A stretch of 64,000 nucleotides of DNA from Streptomyces aquilus (GTDB lineage Bacteria; Actinomycetota; Actinomycetes; Streptomycetales; Streptomycetaceae). A model generated the notes under the pieces. It made no database searches. It saw nothing but the letters and a program-made list of their open reading frames with translations, and was not told the DNA's origin. The position numbers were made by a program, and so were the translations under genes. Location: assembly GCF_003955715.1 (NCBI RefSeq), contig NZ_CP034463.1:744001-808000 (forward strand), in the 5' to 3' direction. Positions 39,418 to 48,136 of this stretch are shown here, one piece after another (position 1 is the stretch's first letter; every line of letters starts with the position of its first letter).

Positions 39418-40581
39418 GTGTCCGTCCCGACACTTGAGGACCTCTCCCCCGCCGGCCATGATTTCGCGGCCGATCCGTACCCCGTCTACGCGGCCCTGCG
39501 CGACCAGGGCCCCGTACACCGCGTCCGCATACCCGGCAGCGGTGAGGCATGGCTGGTCGTGAGCCGGGACGTCGCCCGCGCCGCTCTCACCGATCCGCGG
39601 CTGCGCAACGACATCCGGCACTCCAGCTCCTGGCGCAGCGACGGCGGCCACGCCCTGGGGCGGAACATGCTGCAGAGCGACCCGCCCCAGCACACCCGGC
39701 TCCGCGAACTGGTCGCCGGACACTTCACCCCGCGGCGCGTCGCCGGGCTGCGGCCGCGGATCGAGGAGATCGCCGAGGAGCTGATCGCCATACTCCCGCG
39801 CCGGGGCACGGCGGACCTGGTCGCCCGGTACGCGCTGCCGTTGCCGGTCACCGTCATCTGCGACCTTCTGGCCGTCCCGGCCGAGGACCGCACCGCCTTC
39901 CACACCTGGTCGAACGAGCTGGTGATGCCCACCTCGGAGGAAGCGGCGGCCGCGGCGGCGACCGCGCTGACCGGCTGCCTGACCGAGCTCACCGGCCGCG
40001 AGGGAACCCTGCTCGGCGATCTCGCCGACGGACCCGACGCACCCGACAGCGACGAACTCCTCGGCATGGCCTTCCTGCTGCTCGTCGCCGGACACGAGAC
40101 CACGGTCAACCTGGTCTCGGCCGTCCTCCACAACCTGCTCACCCGTCCCGAGCAGCTCCAACTCCTGTGCAGCAAACCGGACTTGACCGAGGCCGCCGTC
40201 GAGGAAACACTGCGCCACAACGCGCCGGTGCACACCACCACGTTCCGGTTCGCCGCCGAACCTCTGGATCTCGCGGGCACGCCGATCGCCGCCGGCGACG
40301 CCGTCCTCGTCTCGCTCGCCGCGGCCTCCCGCGACCCCCTGCACTTCCCCGACCCCGACCGCTTCGACATCACCCGCCGCCCCCAGGGCCATCTCGGCTT
40401 CGGCCACGGTCTGCATCACTGCCTCGGCGCCCCGCTGGCCCGCCTGGAGGCCTCCGTCGCCGTACGTCTGCTCCTGCACCACCGCCCCGCGCTCGCCCTC
40501 GCGACCGATCCGGCGGAGCTCACCTGGCGCACGAGCACCCTGTTGCGCGGGTTGGCCGCACTCCCGGTGCGACTGGGGTGA
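39418..40581 (+). CDS. Cytochrome P450
   Basis: About 387 residues. The heme-binding loop is FGHGLHHCLGAPLAR, the I-helix LLLVAGHETTVNL, the K-helix ETLRHNAP (ExxR) and PDRFDITRRPQGHLGFG. Soluble bacterial class. GTG 39418 has GGAAG six bases upstream. Redox partner genes are not adjacent. Likely cotranscribed with the patatin gene under TetR control; substrate unknown. Confidence 0.93.
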   Translation: MSVPTLEDLSPAGHDFAADPYPVYAALRDQGPVHRVRIPGSGEAWLVVSRDVARAALTDPRLRNDIRHSSSWRSDGGHALGRNMLQSDPPQHTRLRELVAGHFTPRRVAGLRPRIEEIAEELIAILPRRGTADLVARYALPLPVTVICDLLAVPAEDRTAFHTWSNELVMPTSEEAAAAAATALTGCLTELTGREGTLLGDLADGPDAPDSDELLGMAFLLLVAGHETTVNLVSAVLHNLLTRPEQLQLLCSKPDLTEAAVEETLRHNAPVHTTTFRFAAEPLDLAGTPIAAGDAVLVSLAAASRDPLHFPDPDRFDITRRPQGHLGFGHGLHHCLGAPLARLEASVAVRLLLHHRPALALATDPAELTWRTSTLLRGLAALPVRLG

Positions 40582-40738
40582 GTCAGTGAGGCGGGACTGC
40601 GCGCCGGACTGGCGGAGCTGGCGACGATCGAGAAGCGGATGAAGGACGTCGGTGTGCCGAATGACCTTGTCACACATCGCCCCGCTGCCCGGTCTCTTCT
40701 GTTGCAGACCGCTTGAGAACCCTCGAAAGGAATCCGTT

Positions 40739-41485
40739 ATGAAGGTCGTAGTGATCGGTGGAACCGGGCTGATCGGCTCGAAGGTGGTCGCCAGGCTGGG
40801 TGAGCACGGACACGAGGCGGTCGCGGCGTCGCCCAACACCGGGGTCAACACGCTGACGGGTGAGGGCCTGGCCGAGGTTCTTCAGGGCGCCCAGGTCGTG
40901 GTGGACGTCTCGAACTCGCCCTCGTTCGCGGACGAGGACGTCATGGAGTTCTTCCGCACCTCCACCACCAACCTGCTGAAGGCGGAGGCCGACGCCGGTG
41001 TGACCCACCACGTGGCACTGTCGGTGGTCGGCACCGACCGCCTCCAGGGCAGCGGCTACTTCCGCGCCAAGCAGGTCCAGGAGGACCTGATCAAGGACTC
41101 GGGGATCCCCTACTCCATCGTCCACGCGACGCAGTTCTTCGAGTTCGCGAAGGGCCTCGCCGACGGGATGACCGAGGGCGACACCGTCCACCTGCCCGAC
41201 GCCAAGATCCAGCCCATGGTCTCGGACGACGTGGCGGCGGCGGTCGGCCGCACCTCCGCGGGCGCCCCGGCGAACGGCGTGGTGGAGGTCGCGGGACCCG
41301 ACGTGTTCCAGCTGGAGGAGTTCATCCGCATGGGGCTCAGCGCCACGAACGACCCCCGCGGGATCGTCACGGACCCGAAGGCCACGTACTGGGGCGCCGA
41401 GCTCCAGGAGTCCACCCTCCTGCCGGGCCCCGGCGCGCACATCGCGGAGACCAGGTTCGCCGACTGGCTCGCCCAGCAGCAGTAG
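40739..41485 (+). CDS. NmrA-like NAD(P)-binding SDR-type protein
   Basis: 248 residues. N-terminal KVVVIGGTGLIGSKVVARL is the nucleotide site; AVAASPNTGVNTLTGEGL and YFRAKQVQEDLIKDSG fit the atypical SDR/NmrA group of NAD(P)H sensors or quinone oxidoreductases. AAAGGA precedes ATG 40739. Convergent with vanS and with a strong hairpin between; probably not part of the resistance cluster. Confidence 0.87.
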   Translation: MKVVVIGGTGLIGSKVVARLGEHGHEAVAASPNTGVNTLTGEGLAEVLQGAQVVVDVSNSPSFADEDVMEFFRTSTTNLLKAEADAGVTHHVALSVVGTDRLQGSGYFRAKQVQEDLIKDSGIPYSIVHATQFFEFAKGLADGMTEGDTVHLPDAKIQPMVSDDVAAAVGRTSAGAPANGVVEVAGPDVFQLEEFIRMGLSATNDPRGIVTDPKATYWGAELQESTLLPGPGAHIAETRFADWLAQQQ

Positions 41486-41492
41486 GCACTGA

Positions 41493-41526
41493 AAGCGGCT
41501 CCCGTCAAAAAAGGCGGGGGCCGCTT
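41493..41526. terminator. Hairpin terminator between SDR gene and vanS
   Basis: aagcggctcccg / cgggggccgctt, 12-bp stem (one G-U) with an A-rich loop, overlapping the last codons of vanS. Confidence 0.7.
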
Positions 41527-42641
41527 CTGCGTTCTGACGGGTCACCCACGAAGGAACCGGACGCCGCCGGCAGTTCCACGGTGATGCGCAGCCCGCCGCC
41601 TGGGCGTGGGGCCAGGGTGAGGGTTCCGGAGTGAGCCTCGGTGATGGTCTTGACGATGGCCAGGCCCAGGCCGACGCCTGCCTGGTCGGTGTGGATGCGC
41701 TCGGTGCCGCGTTGGAAGGGCTCGGTGAAGGTGGCGACCAGGTGGGGGGTGAGCTGCTCGCCGGTGTTCTCGACGGTGAGCACCGCGGAGTGGGGGCGGA
41801 TGGCCGTATGGACCCGGACGGTGCCTTGTTCCGGCAGGTTGTGGACGATCGCGTTGTGCACGAGGTTCGTGGCGAGTTGCAGCAGGAGCGCGGGGGAACC
41901 ACTCGTCGGGGCGATGTCACCGCTGGTCTCGAGGGTGACGCCGTGCTTCTCCGCCAGCGGATGCAGTGTCTCGGTCGCTTCCTCCGCGACGAGGGACAGG
42001 TCGACCGGTTCTCGGGTGAAGGACCGCTGGTTGGCGCGGCTGAGCAGAAGCAGTGCCTCGGTGAGGTCGATGGCCCGGGTGTTGACGGTGTGGAGGCGCT
42101 CGACGAGTTCGCCGGTGTCGTGGTGCGGATCGGCGCGGGCGACGTCGATGAGTGTCTTGGAGATGGCCAGCGGGGTACGCAGCTCGTGCGAGGCGTTGGC
42201 GGCGAACCTCCGCTGTTCCGCGACGTGCGCCTCCAGCTGCGCGAACATCATGTCGAAGGCGTCGGCGAGTTCGCGGAACTCGTCCCTGCGGCCCGGCATC
42301 CGGATCCGGTGGGAGAGCGATCCGGCGGCGGCCGTGCGGGTGGCGTGGGTGATCCGGGCCAGGGGGGCGAGCATGCGCCCGGCGAGAACCCATCCGCCCA
42401 GGAGGCCGAACACCAACAGGAAGACCATGACCGCGACCGCCGTCGGGGCGAACCCGCGCACGAAGAGGGTGCCGGGAGTCACCCTCACCGCTCCCGCCTC
42501 ATTGGTCTGCAACCACCCCTGTCGCAGCAGGAAGACTCCTACGGCGACGAGCAGCAGGGCACCCGCGAGCAGGAGGAATCCGGCGTAGCTGAGGGTGAGC
42601 TTGAGGCGGACGCTCAGCCCCGGCGGCCTGCCCACGGTCAC
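41505..42641 (-). CDS. vanS: VanS-type sensor histidine kinase
   Basis: About 378 residues. Two N-terminal membrane helices (about 13-35 and 60-80) enclose a short outside loop (LQTNEAGAVRVTPGT), then HAMP, HisKA with phospho-His in FAANASHELRTPLAISK and a HATPase ending GVGLGLAIVKTITEAH. The sequence reads like Streptomyces coelicolor VanS along its length, and it lies next to vanK and vanHAX. VanS senses glycopeptides and phosphorylates VanR. GTG 42641 is chosen, with only a weak ribosome site. No response regulator gene is adjacent on either side. Confidence 0.9.
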   Translation of the reverse strand: MTVGRPPGLSVRLKLTLSYAGFLLLAGALLLVAVGVFLLRQGWLQTNEAGAVRVTPGTLFVRGFAPTAVAVMVFLLVFGLLGGWVLAGRMLAPLARITHATRTAAAGSLSHRIRMPGRRDEFRELADAFDMMFAQLEAHVAEQRRFAANASHELRTPLAISKTLIDVARADPHHDTGELVERLHTVNTRAIDLTEALLLLSRANQRSFTREPVDLSLVAEEATETLHPLAEKHGVTLETSGDIAPTSGSPALLLQLATNLVHNAIVHNLPEQGTVRVHTAIRPHSAVLTVENTGEQLTPHLVATFTEPFQRGTERIHTDQAGVGLGLAIVKTITEAHSGTLTLAPRPGGGLRITVELPAASGSFVGDPSERRSGPRLF

Positions 42642-42730
42642 CACCCCCGTGCCTGGGGACGTCTGCCGGCGCCCGGAACGGTGGCGGTGAGCGGGGAGAC
42701 ACACATACGTCGAGGCTATGAGGGGGCGTA

Positions 42731-42770
42731 TATCGTCCGCGTATCGAGAACCGCATACGCGCGAGCAACA
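42731..42770 (+). promoter_or_regulatory. VanR-type promoter of vanK
   Basis: Direct repeat TATCG at 42731 and 42742 (11-bp period), then CATACG at 42754 (-10 candidate) and GCAACA at 42765. The same blocks occur with identical spacing before vanH. Confidence 0.8.
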
Positions 42771-42793
42771 CCCCGCCGTCTTGGCTGAGGCGC

Positions 42794-43951
42794 ATGTCCT
42801 CCAGCGCACCAGTACGAGCAGCATCCGGCAACCCGGTCGTCAGGCCGATCAGCGCCGCCGATCACTTGGCGTTCGTACGGGCCCAGCGGTCGGTCAGCTT
42901 TCTCCAGACCCCGGCGTGGGGCCGCGTCAAGACCGAGTGGCGCAGCGAGTCCCTCGGCTGGTTCGAAGGCCGCCGCATGGTCGGTGCCGGGCTCGTCCTG
43001 CACCGTCCGGTGCCGCGCCTGGACCGCTTCACGCTGGCGTATCTGCCCGAGGGCCCGGTCATCGACTGGAGCGGCGACATCGGTGCGTGGCTCGATCCGC
43101 TGGCGGCGTATCTCAAGGAGCACGGGGCGTTCGCGATCCGGCTCGGCCCGCCGGTGGTCACCGATGCCTGGAGCGCCGCCCAGGTCAAGGAGGGCATCGC
43201 GGACCCGGGCATCCGGCGGCTGACCGACCTGCCAGGGCAATGGGGTGATCCGGTGGGCGCCCGTGTGAGCGGCGGGCTCAAGGACGCGGGGTGGCTGCCG
43301 CAGAACCCGCTGGACGGGTTCGGGGTCGGGCATCCGCAGTTCAAGTACCAGGTCCCGTTGGCGGGACGGACCGAGGACGAGCTGCTCAGGGGCATGAGCC
43401 AGCAGTGGCGCCGCAACATCAAGAAGGCGGCCAGGGAGGGCGTCGAGGTCACGGTCGGCGACGGGGGCGCGGCGGACCTCAAGGCGTTTCACGACCTCTA
43501 CGTCCACACCGCCGAGCGTGACCGCTTCACCCCCCGGCCGCTGCGCTACTTCGAGACCATGTTCGCGGCGCTGAGCGCCGAGGCCCCCGAGCGGATCAAG
43601 CTCTACCTGGCCCACCACCAGGGCGACTTGGTCGCCGCCACCGTCCTGGTCCGCGTCGGAACCCACGCGGTGTACGCGTACGGCGCCTCCGCCACCGACA
43701 AGCGCGAGGTGCGTGGCTCGAACGCCTGCCAGTGGGCGATGATCCGCGACGCGCTCGCGGCCGACTGCGATGTCTACGACCTGCGCGGCATCACCCCGAC
43801 CCTCGACGCCGACGACCCGCACGTCGGTCTGGTCCGGTTCAAGGTCGGCACCGGTGGCCAGGCGGTGCGGTACGTCGGCGAGTGGGACCTGCCGCTGCGG
43901 CCGATGGTCTACCGGGCCTTCGACCTCTACATGAGGCGACGCGGACGCTGA
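42794..43951 (+). CDS. vanK: VanK: FemX-family lipid II (D-Lac) glycyltransferase
   Basis: 385 residues, a Fem-type fold of two GNAT-like domains. FLQTPAWGRVK, the helical arm MSQQWRRNIKKAAREGVEV and YAYGASATDKREVRGSNACQW are characteristic. VanK adds the bridge Gly from Gly-tRNA to precursors ending in D-Ala-D-Lac, which normal FemX cannot use. The ATG 42794 is preceded by GAGG only three bases away, so initiation is atypical. It ends next to murF on the opposite strand (1-base gap). Confidence 0.93.
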   Translation: MSSSAPVRAASGNPVVRPISAADHLAFVRAQRSVSFLQTPAWGRVKTEWRSESLGWFEGRRMVGAGLVLHRPVPRLDRFTLAYLPEGPVIDWSGDIGAWLDPLAAYLKEHGAFAIRLGPPVVTDAWSAAQVKEGIADPGIRRLTDLPGQWGDPVGARVSGGLKDAGWLPQNPLDGFGVGHPQFKYQVPLAGRTEDELLRGMSQQWRRNIKKAAREGVEVTVGDGGAADLKAFHDLYVHTAERDRFTPRPLRYFETMFAALSAEAPERIKLYLAHHQGDLVAATVLVRVGTHAVYAYGASATDKREVRGSNACQWAMIRDALAADCDVYDLRGITPTLDADDPHVGLVRFKVGTGGQAVRYVGEWDLPLRPMVYRAFDLYMRRRGR

Positions 43952-43952
43952 A

Positions 43953-45293
43953 CTAGAGCGCGGCGGCGACTTCGTCGAGGCGGGCCCCGCGCGACGCCTT
44001 CACCAGCACCACATCGCCCGAGGTGACGTACTCGCGCAGCCAGTCGACGGCCGCGTCGTTGCCGTCGAGGAGCACCGCCCGCTCCCCCGCGCCGACGGCG
44101 ATCGGCCGGGCGGCCTCGCCGACGACGGCCACCACGTCAGCCCGCGCGGCGGCGTACACCCCGACGGCACGGTGCTCGGCCTCGCTGGCGTCGCCGAGTT
44201 CGAGCATGGTGCCGAGCACGGCGACACGGCGCTTGCCCTCGACGGCCGCCAGCGCGTCCAGGGCGGCGCGCGTGGAGTCGGGGTTGGCGTTGTAGGAGTC
44301 GTCGAGCAGCATCGCCCCGCAGGCGAGGTCGCGCGGTTCCAGCCGCCAGGGTGACAGCGCCGCCGTGGCCAGGGCCGCCGTGGCCAGGTCGAGGGGAACT
44401 CCCGCGGCGCGTGCCGCCGCCGCGGCGGCCGACGCGTTGTCTGCCTGATGGGCGCCTACGAGCGGCAGCGTGACCCGAGCCGAGGCGCCATCGGTGCGCA
44501 GCGTGAAGGACGGCCGGCCGAGCCCGTCGAGGGTCAGGTCGCGTGCTTGTACGTCGGCGTGGGCCGCCCGGCCGAAGGTGAGCACCGGAGCGTCGGTGAG
44601 CGCACGCATCGCGACCACCCGAGGATCGTCGGCGTTGAGGACGGCGGTCCCGCCGGGGGCGAGCCCCTGCACCAGTTCGCCCTTGGTCCTCGCGATGGCG
44701 GCGCGCGACCCGAACTCGCCGAGGTGGGCCACCCCGACGTTGAGGACGACGGCGATGTCGGGCGCGACCAAGGCGGTGAGCGCGGCGATGTCGCCGACAT
44801 GGCGGGCTCCCATCTCCAGGACGAGGAACCGGGTGGCCGGGCCGGCGCGCAGCATGGTGAGCGGCACACCCCACTCGTTGTTGAGCGAGCCGACCGTGGC
44901 GACCGTCGGCCCCGCGGCCGAGAACACGGCCGCCAGCAGGTCCTTGGTGCCGGTCTTGCCCTGCGAGCCGGTCACCGCGACGACGGTCAGCCGGTCGCGC
45001 AGCCGGGCCACGACCGCCGCGGCGAGCAGCTGCAACGCACTGCGGACGTCCTCGACGACGACGGTGGGCAGCGGTGTCGGCCGGGAGCCGAGCACGGCCA
45101 CCGCACCGGCCCGCCCGGCCTGTTCGGCGAAGTCGTGGCCGTCGGCACGCTCGCCGTCGAAGGCGACGAAGAGGCCGCCCGGCTCCGCCTGCCGACTGTC
45201 GAGCACGGCCGGCGCGGTCACGGTCACGGAGCTGTCGCCCTCGGCTTTTCCTCCGACGATTTCGGCGATCTCGCCGAGGCCGAGCGGGATCAC
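43953..45293 (-). CDS. murF: MurF-type UDP-MurNAc-tripeptide-D-alanyl-D-X ligase
   Basis: 446 residues. Three Mur-ligase domains: N-terminal [19 protein letters not shown], central P-loop [14 protein letters not shown] with [12 protein letters not shown] and [14 protein letters not shown]-terminal [16 protein letters not shown]. MurF normally joins D-Ala-D-Ala to the UDP tripeptide. As it lies within the van cluster and outside a division/cell-wall operon, it is presumably a second copy for the D-Ala-D-Lac depsipeptide, as proposed for extra MurF proteins near van genes in glycopeptide producers. GTG 45293 follows GGGGAG. Minus strand between vanK and vanH. Confidence 0.88.
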   Translation of the reverse strand: MIPLGLGEIAEIVGGKAEGDSSVTVTAPAVLDSRQAEPGGLFVAFDGERADGHDFAEQAGRAGAVAVLGSRPTPLPTVVVEDVRSALQLLAAAVVARLRDRLTVVAVTGSQGKTGTKDLLAAVFSAAGPTVATVGSLNNEWGVPLTMLRAGPATRFLVLEMGARHVGDIAALTALVAPDIAVVLNVGVAHLGEFGSRAAIARTKGELVQGLAPGGTAVLNADDPRVVAMRALTDAPVLTFGRAAHADVQARDLTLDGLGRPSFTLRTDGASARVTLPLVGAHQADNASAAAAAARAAGVPLDLATAALATAALSPWRLEPRDLACGAMLLDDSYNANPDSTRAALDALAAVEGKRRVAVLGTMLELGDASEAEHRAVGVYAAARADVVAVVGEAARPIAVGAGERAVLLDGNDAAVDWLREYVTSGDVVLVKASRGARLDEVAAAL

Positions 45294-45358
45294 TCCGACT
45301 CCCCGGAGATCAGGCGCGATGTTGTGCAAGTCATGCGTCCAGTCAAAGGAGTTGGGGG

Positions 45359-45398
45359 TATCGCGGGCATATCGAAATCCCCATACGTTCCGGCAACA
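45359..45398 (+). promoter_or_regulatory. VanR-type promoter of vanHAX
   Basis: Direct repeat TATCG at 45359 and 45370, CATACG at 45382 and GCAACA at 45393, the same spacing as at vanK. The stretch after it (CTTGACTGACGGC versus CTTGGCTGAGGCGC) is also alike up to the ATG. Confidence 0.82.
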
Positions 45399-45420
45399 GC
45401 AGCCCCTCTTGACTGACGGC

Positions 45421-46410
45421 ATGACCCACAGCGAAACGACCCGCATCACCGTGTACGGGTGCGGCCCGGACGAAGCTGTTCTGTTCCGCGAGTTGGCCCC
45501 CGGCCTCGGCGTCCACCCGTCCCTCACCACCGCACCGGTGTCCGAAGCCAATGCCGAAATGGCCACCGGCAGCCGGTGCGTCAGCGTCAGCCACAAAACG
45601 CCCGTCACCCAAGCCGCATTGCGCGCACTCGGCCGAGCCGGCGTGAGATACATATCCACCCGGAGCATCGGCTGCAACCACATCGACGCGGAATACGCGG
45701 CCGGTATCGGCATCCTCGTCGAGAACGTCTCCTACTCACCGGACAGCGTGGCCGACTACACACTGATGCTCATGCTGATGGCGCTGCGGGACGCGAAATC
45801 CATCGTCCGCCGCACCGACCTGCACGACTACCGACTGAGCGACGCGCGCGGAAGAGAGCTGCGCGATCTGACGGTCGGAGTGATCGGAACGGGCCGGATC
45901 GGCACCGCCGTCATGGACCGGCTGCGCGGTTTCGGTTGCCGCATTCTGGCCCACGACAATCGCCCCGTGAACCGCCCCGGTTCCGGCGTCGAGTACGTTC
46001 CGCTCGATGAATTGTTGCGGCGCAGCGACCTGGTCACGCTGCATGCCCCGCTCACCGCGGCCACCCACCATCTGCTGAACCGGCAGCGCCTGGCGCAGAT
46101 GAAGGACGACGCGCTGATCGTCAACACCGGACGTGGTGCGCTCATCGACACCGACGCCCTCGTCCGGGACCTGGAGAACGGCAGGCTGGGCGGCGCGGCG
46201 CTGGATGTCGTCGAGGGCGAGGAAGGCGTCTTCTACGCCGACTGCCGGGACAAACCCCTGGAAAGCAAAGCGCTGTTGCGGCTCCAGGAACTCCCGAACG
46301 CCGTCATCAGCCCGCACACCGCCTACTACACGGACCGCGCCCTGCGGGACGCCGTGGAGAACTCCCTCACCAACTGTCTGACATTCGAAAGCAGGATCCA
46401 GCATGGCTAG
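45421..46410 (+). CDS. vanH: VanH: D-lactate dehydrogenase
   Basis: 329 residues, D-2-hydroxyacid dehydrogenase family. NAD site [18 protein letters not shown]; catalytic Arg in [12 protein letters not shown] (about 240), Glu in [13 protein letters not shown] and His in [15 protein letters not shown]-terminal [11 protein letters not shown]. VanH makes D-lactate from pyruvate for VanA. No ribosome site precedes the ATG although its promoter is clear, as with vanK. Its stop overlaps vanA by 8 bases, a coupled operon. Confidence 0.95.
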   Translation: MTHSETTRITVYGCGPDEAVLFRELAPGLGVHPSLTTAPVSEANAEMATGSRCVSVSHKTPVTQAALRALGRAGVRYISTRSIGCNHIDAEYAAGIGILVENVSYSPDSVADYTLMLMLMALRDAKSIVRRTDLHDYRLSDARGRELRDLTVGVIGTGRIGTAVMDRLRGFGCRILAHDNRPVNRPGSGVEYVPLDELLRRSDLVTLHAPLTAATHHLLNRQRLAQMKDDALIVNTGRGALIDTDALVRDLENGRLGGAALDVVEGEEGVFYADCRDKPLESKALLRLQELPNAVISPHTAYYTDRALRDAVENSLTNCLTFESRIQHG

Positions 46411-47443
46411 GCTGAAGGTCGGCGTCATATTCGGGGGCCGTTCCGAGGAGCACCCCATCTCCGTCAAGTCCGCTCGTGAGGTGGCCCGCCACCTCGATCC
46501 CGAGAAATACGAACCCTTCTACATCGGGATCACGAAGAGCGGCGCCTGGAAGCTGTGCGACGGGCCCGACGCGGAATGGGAGAACGCCGAGTGCCGCCCC
46601 GTCGTGCTGTCCCCGGACAGCGACGTGCACGGACTGCTCACGCTGGAGCAGGGCCGCTACGACACGATCCGGCTGGACGTCGTCCTGCCCGTCCTGCACG
46701 GCCCCCTCGGCGAGGACGGCGCGATGCAGGGCCTGCTGGAACTCTCCGGCATCCCTTACATCGGCTGCGACGTCCAGAGCTCCGCCCTGTGCATGGACAA
46801 ATCCCTCGCCTACCTCGTCGCCCGAAGCGCGGGAATCGCCACGCCCGCATTCCGGACCGTCACGGCCGACGACACCATCGATCCCGCCGAACTCAGCTAT
46901 CCGGTCTTCGTGAAGCCGGCCCGCTCGGGATCGTCCTTCGGCGTCACCAAGGTGTCGGGGGCAGATGAACTTCCGGGCGCGCTGGAATCGGCACGGCAGT
47001 ACGACGCGAAGGTGCTGATCGAAGAGGCTGTCGTCGGCAGCGAGATCGGCTGCGCCCTCCTCGGCGGCGGGTCGCAGCTCGTGGCCGGCGAGGTGGACCG
47101 CATCGCGCTCTCGCACGGGTTCTTCAGGATCCACCAGGAAGAGACCCCGGAGACCGGCTCCGACAACTCCACGGCGATCGTGCCCGCCGACATCCCGGAG
47201 GCGTCACGCCAGCGCGTGCAGGAAGCGGCCAAGGCCGTGTACCGCGCCCTGGGGTGCGGCGGTCTCGCGCGCGTGGACATGTTCCTCAAGGAGGACGGAG
47301 AAGTAGTCCTCAACGAGGTCAACACCTTCCCCGGCATGACCTCCTACAGCCGCTATCCGAGGATGATGGCGGCCGCCGGACTGCCCCTGTCCGAGGTGAT
47401 CGACCGGACGATCTCCCTCGCCCTGACGGGAAAGCTCCGATGA
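46403..47443 (+). CDS. vanA: VanA: D-alanine-D-lactate ligase
   Basis: 346 residues, ATP-grasp. FGGRSEEHPISVKSA at the N-terminus, VKPARSGSSFGVTKV, and EVDRIALSHGFFRIHQE, where the His/Phe-Arg omega-loop pattern is that of D-Lac ligases rather than D-Ala-D-Ala ligases. C-terminal metal site VVLNEVNTFPGMTSYSRYP. It joins D-Ala to the D-lactate from VanH. Overlaps VanH upstream and vanX downstream (ATGA). Confidence 0.95.
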   Translation: MARLKVGVIFGGRSEEHPISVKSAREVARHLDPEKYEPFYIGITKSGAWKLCDGPDAEWENAECRPVVLSPDSDVHGLLTLEQGRYDTIRLDVVLPVLHGPLGEDGAMQGLLELSGIPYIGCDVQSSALCMDKSLAYLVARSAGIATPAFRTVTADDTIDPAELSYPVFVKPARSGSSFGVTKVSGADELPGALESARQYDAKVLIEEAVVGSEIGCALLGGGSQLVAGEVDRIALSHGFFRIHQEETPETGSDNSTAIVPADIPEASRQRVQEAAKAVYRALGCGGLARVDMFLKEDGEVVLNEVNTFPGMTSYSRYPRMMAAAGLPLSEVIDRTISLALTGKLR

Positions 47444-48093
47444 AGCCGATGGAGTCGACAGCGCCGATGGAGTCGACGGAGCCGATGAGGGACGACTTCG
47501 TCTTCGTGGACGACGTGGCCTCCGGAATACGCTGGGACGCCAAGTACGCCACTTGGGACAACTTCACCGGCAAACCGGTGGACGGCTACCTCGTCAATCG
47601 AGTCGTCGGCACGACGGCTCTCTGCGCCGCCCTGAAGAAGGCGCAGGAGAAGGCCGCGTCACAGGGATTCGGTCTGCTGCTCTGGGACGGCTACCGCCCG
47701 CAGCACGCGGTCGACTGCTTTCTGCGCTGGTCGCGGCAGCCGGAGGACGGCCGGACGAAGCATCGGCACTATCCCCGTATCGACAGGGCCGAGATGTTCG
47801 AGAAGGGATACGTGGCCACCAGGTCGGGCCACAGCCGGGGCAGCACCGTCGACCTCACGCTCTACGACCTGGCCTCCGGTGAACTCGTCCCCATGGGCGG
47901 CGACCACGACCTGATGGACCCCCTCTCGCACCACGGCGCACCAGGCATCAAGCCCGTCGAGACGCGAAACCGCGAGCACCTGCGCTCCCTCATGGAGACC
48001 TGCGGTTTCAGGGCGTACGAGCGCGAATGGTGGCACTACACGCTCGCCGACGAGCCCTACCCGGACACCTATTTCGATTTCCCCGTCGCATAG
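47440..48093 (+). CDS. vanX: VanX: D-alanyl-D-alanine dipeptidase
   Basis: 217 residues from ATG 47440, or 202 from ATG 47485. The zinc dipeptidase motifs are SGHSRGSTVDLTLYDL (His, Asp) and EWWHYTLADEPYPD (Glu, His). VanX removes D-Ala-D-Ala so that only D-Lac precursors remain. The longer form carries a two-copy 18-bp repeat in the DNA that provides extra Met codons (47440, 47449, 47467, 47485); family N-termini agree with MRDDFVFVDD at 47485. A tight ATGA overlap with vanA favours 47440 being used for coupling. Confidence 0.94.
   Translation: MKPMESTAPMESTEPMRDDFVFVDDVASGIRWDAKYATWDNFTGKPVDGYLVNRVVGTTALCAALKKAQEKAASQGFGLLLWDGYRPQHAVDCFLRWSRQPEDGRTKHRHYPRIDRAEMFEKGYVATRSGHSRGSTVDLTLYDLASGELVPMGGDHDLMDPLSHHGAPGIKPVETRNREHLRSLMETCGFRAYEREWWHYTLADEPYPDTYFDFPVA
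47445..47480 (+). repeat. 18-bp tandem repeat inside vanX 5' end
   Basis: GCCGATGGAGTCGACAGC and GCCGATGGAGTCGACGGA follow each other at 47445 and 47463, and a third partial copy starts at 47481. In frame, each copy adds six residues (MESTAP/MESTEP type) and an ATG. Confidence 0.85.
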
Positions 48094-48136
48094 GAGGCCG
48101 GCGGGGCGAGCCGAACAGGCCCACCGGACCGCGCCG

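Noticed and set aside
40583..40680. Short + strand coding-like stretch LRAGLAELATIEKRMKDVG after the P450
   Set aside because: Too short, no start, no family recognised; may be chance.
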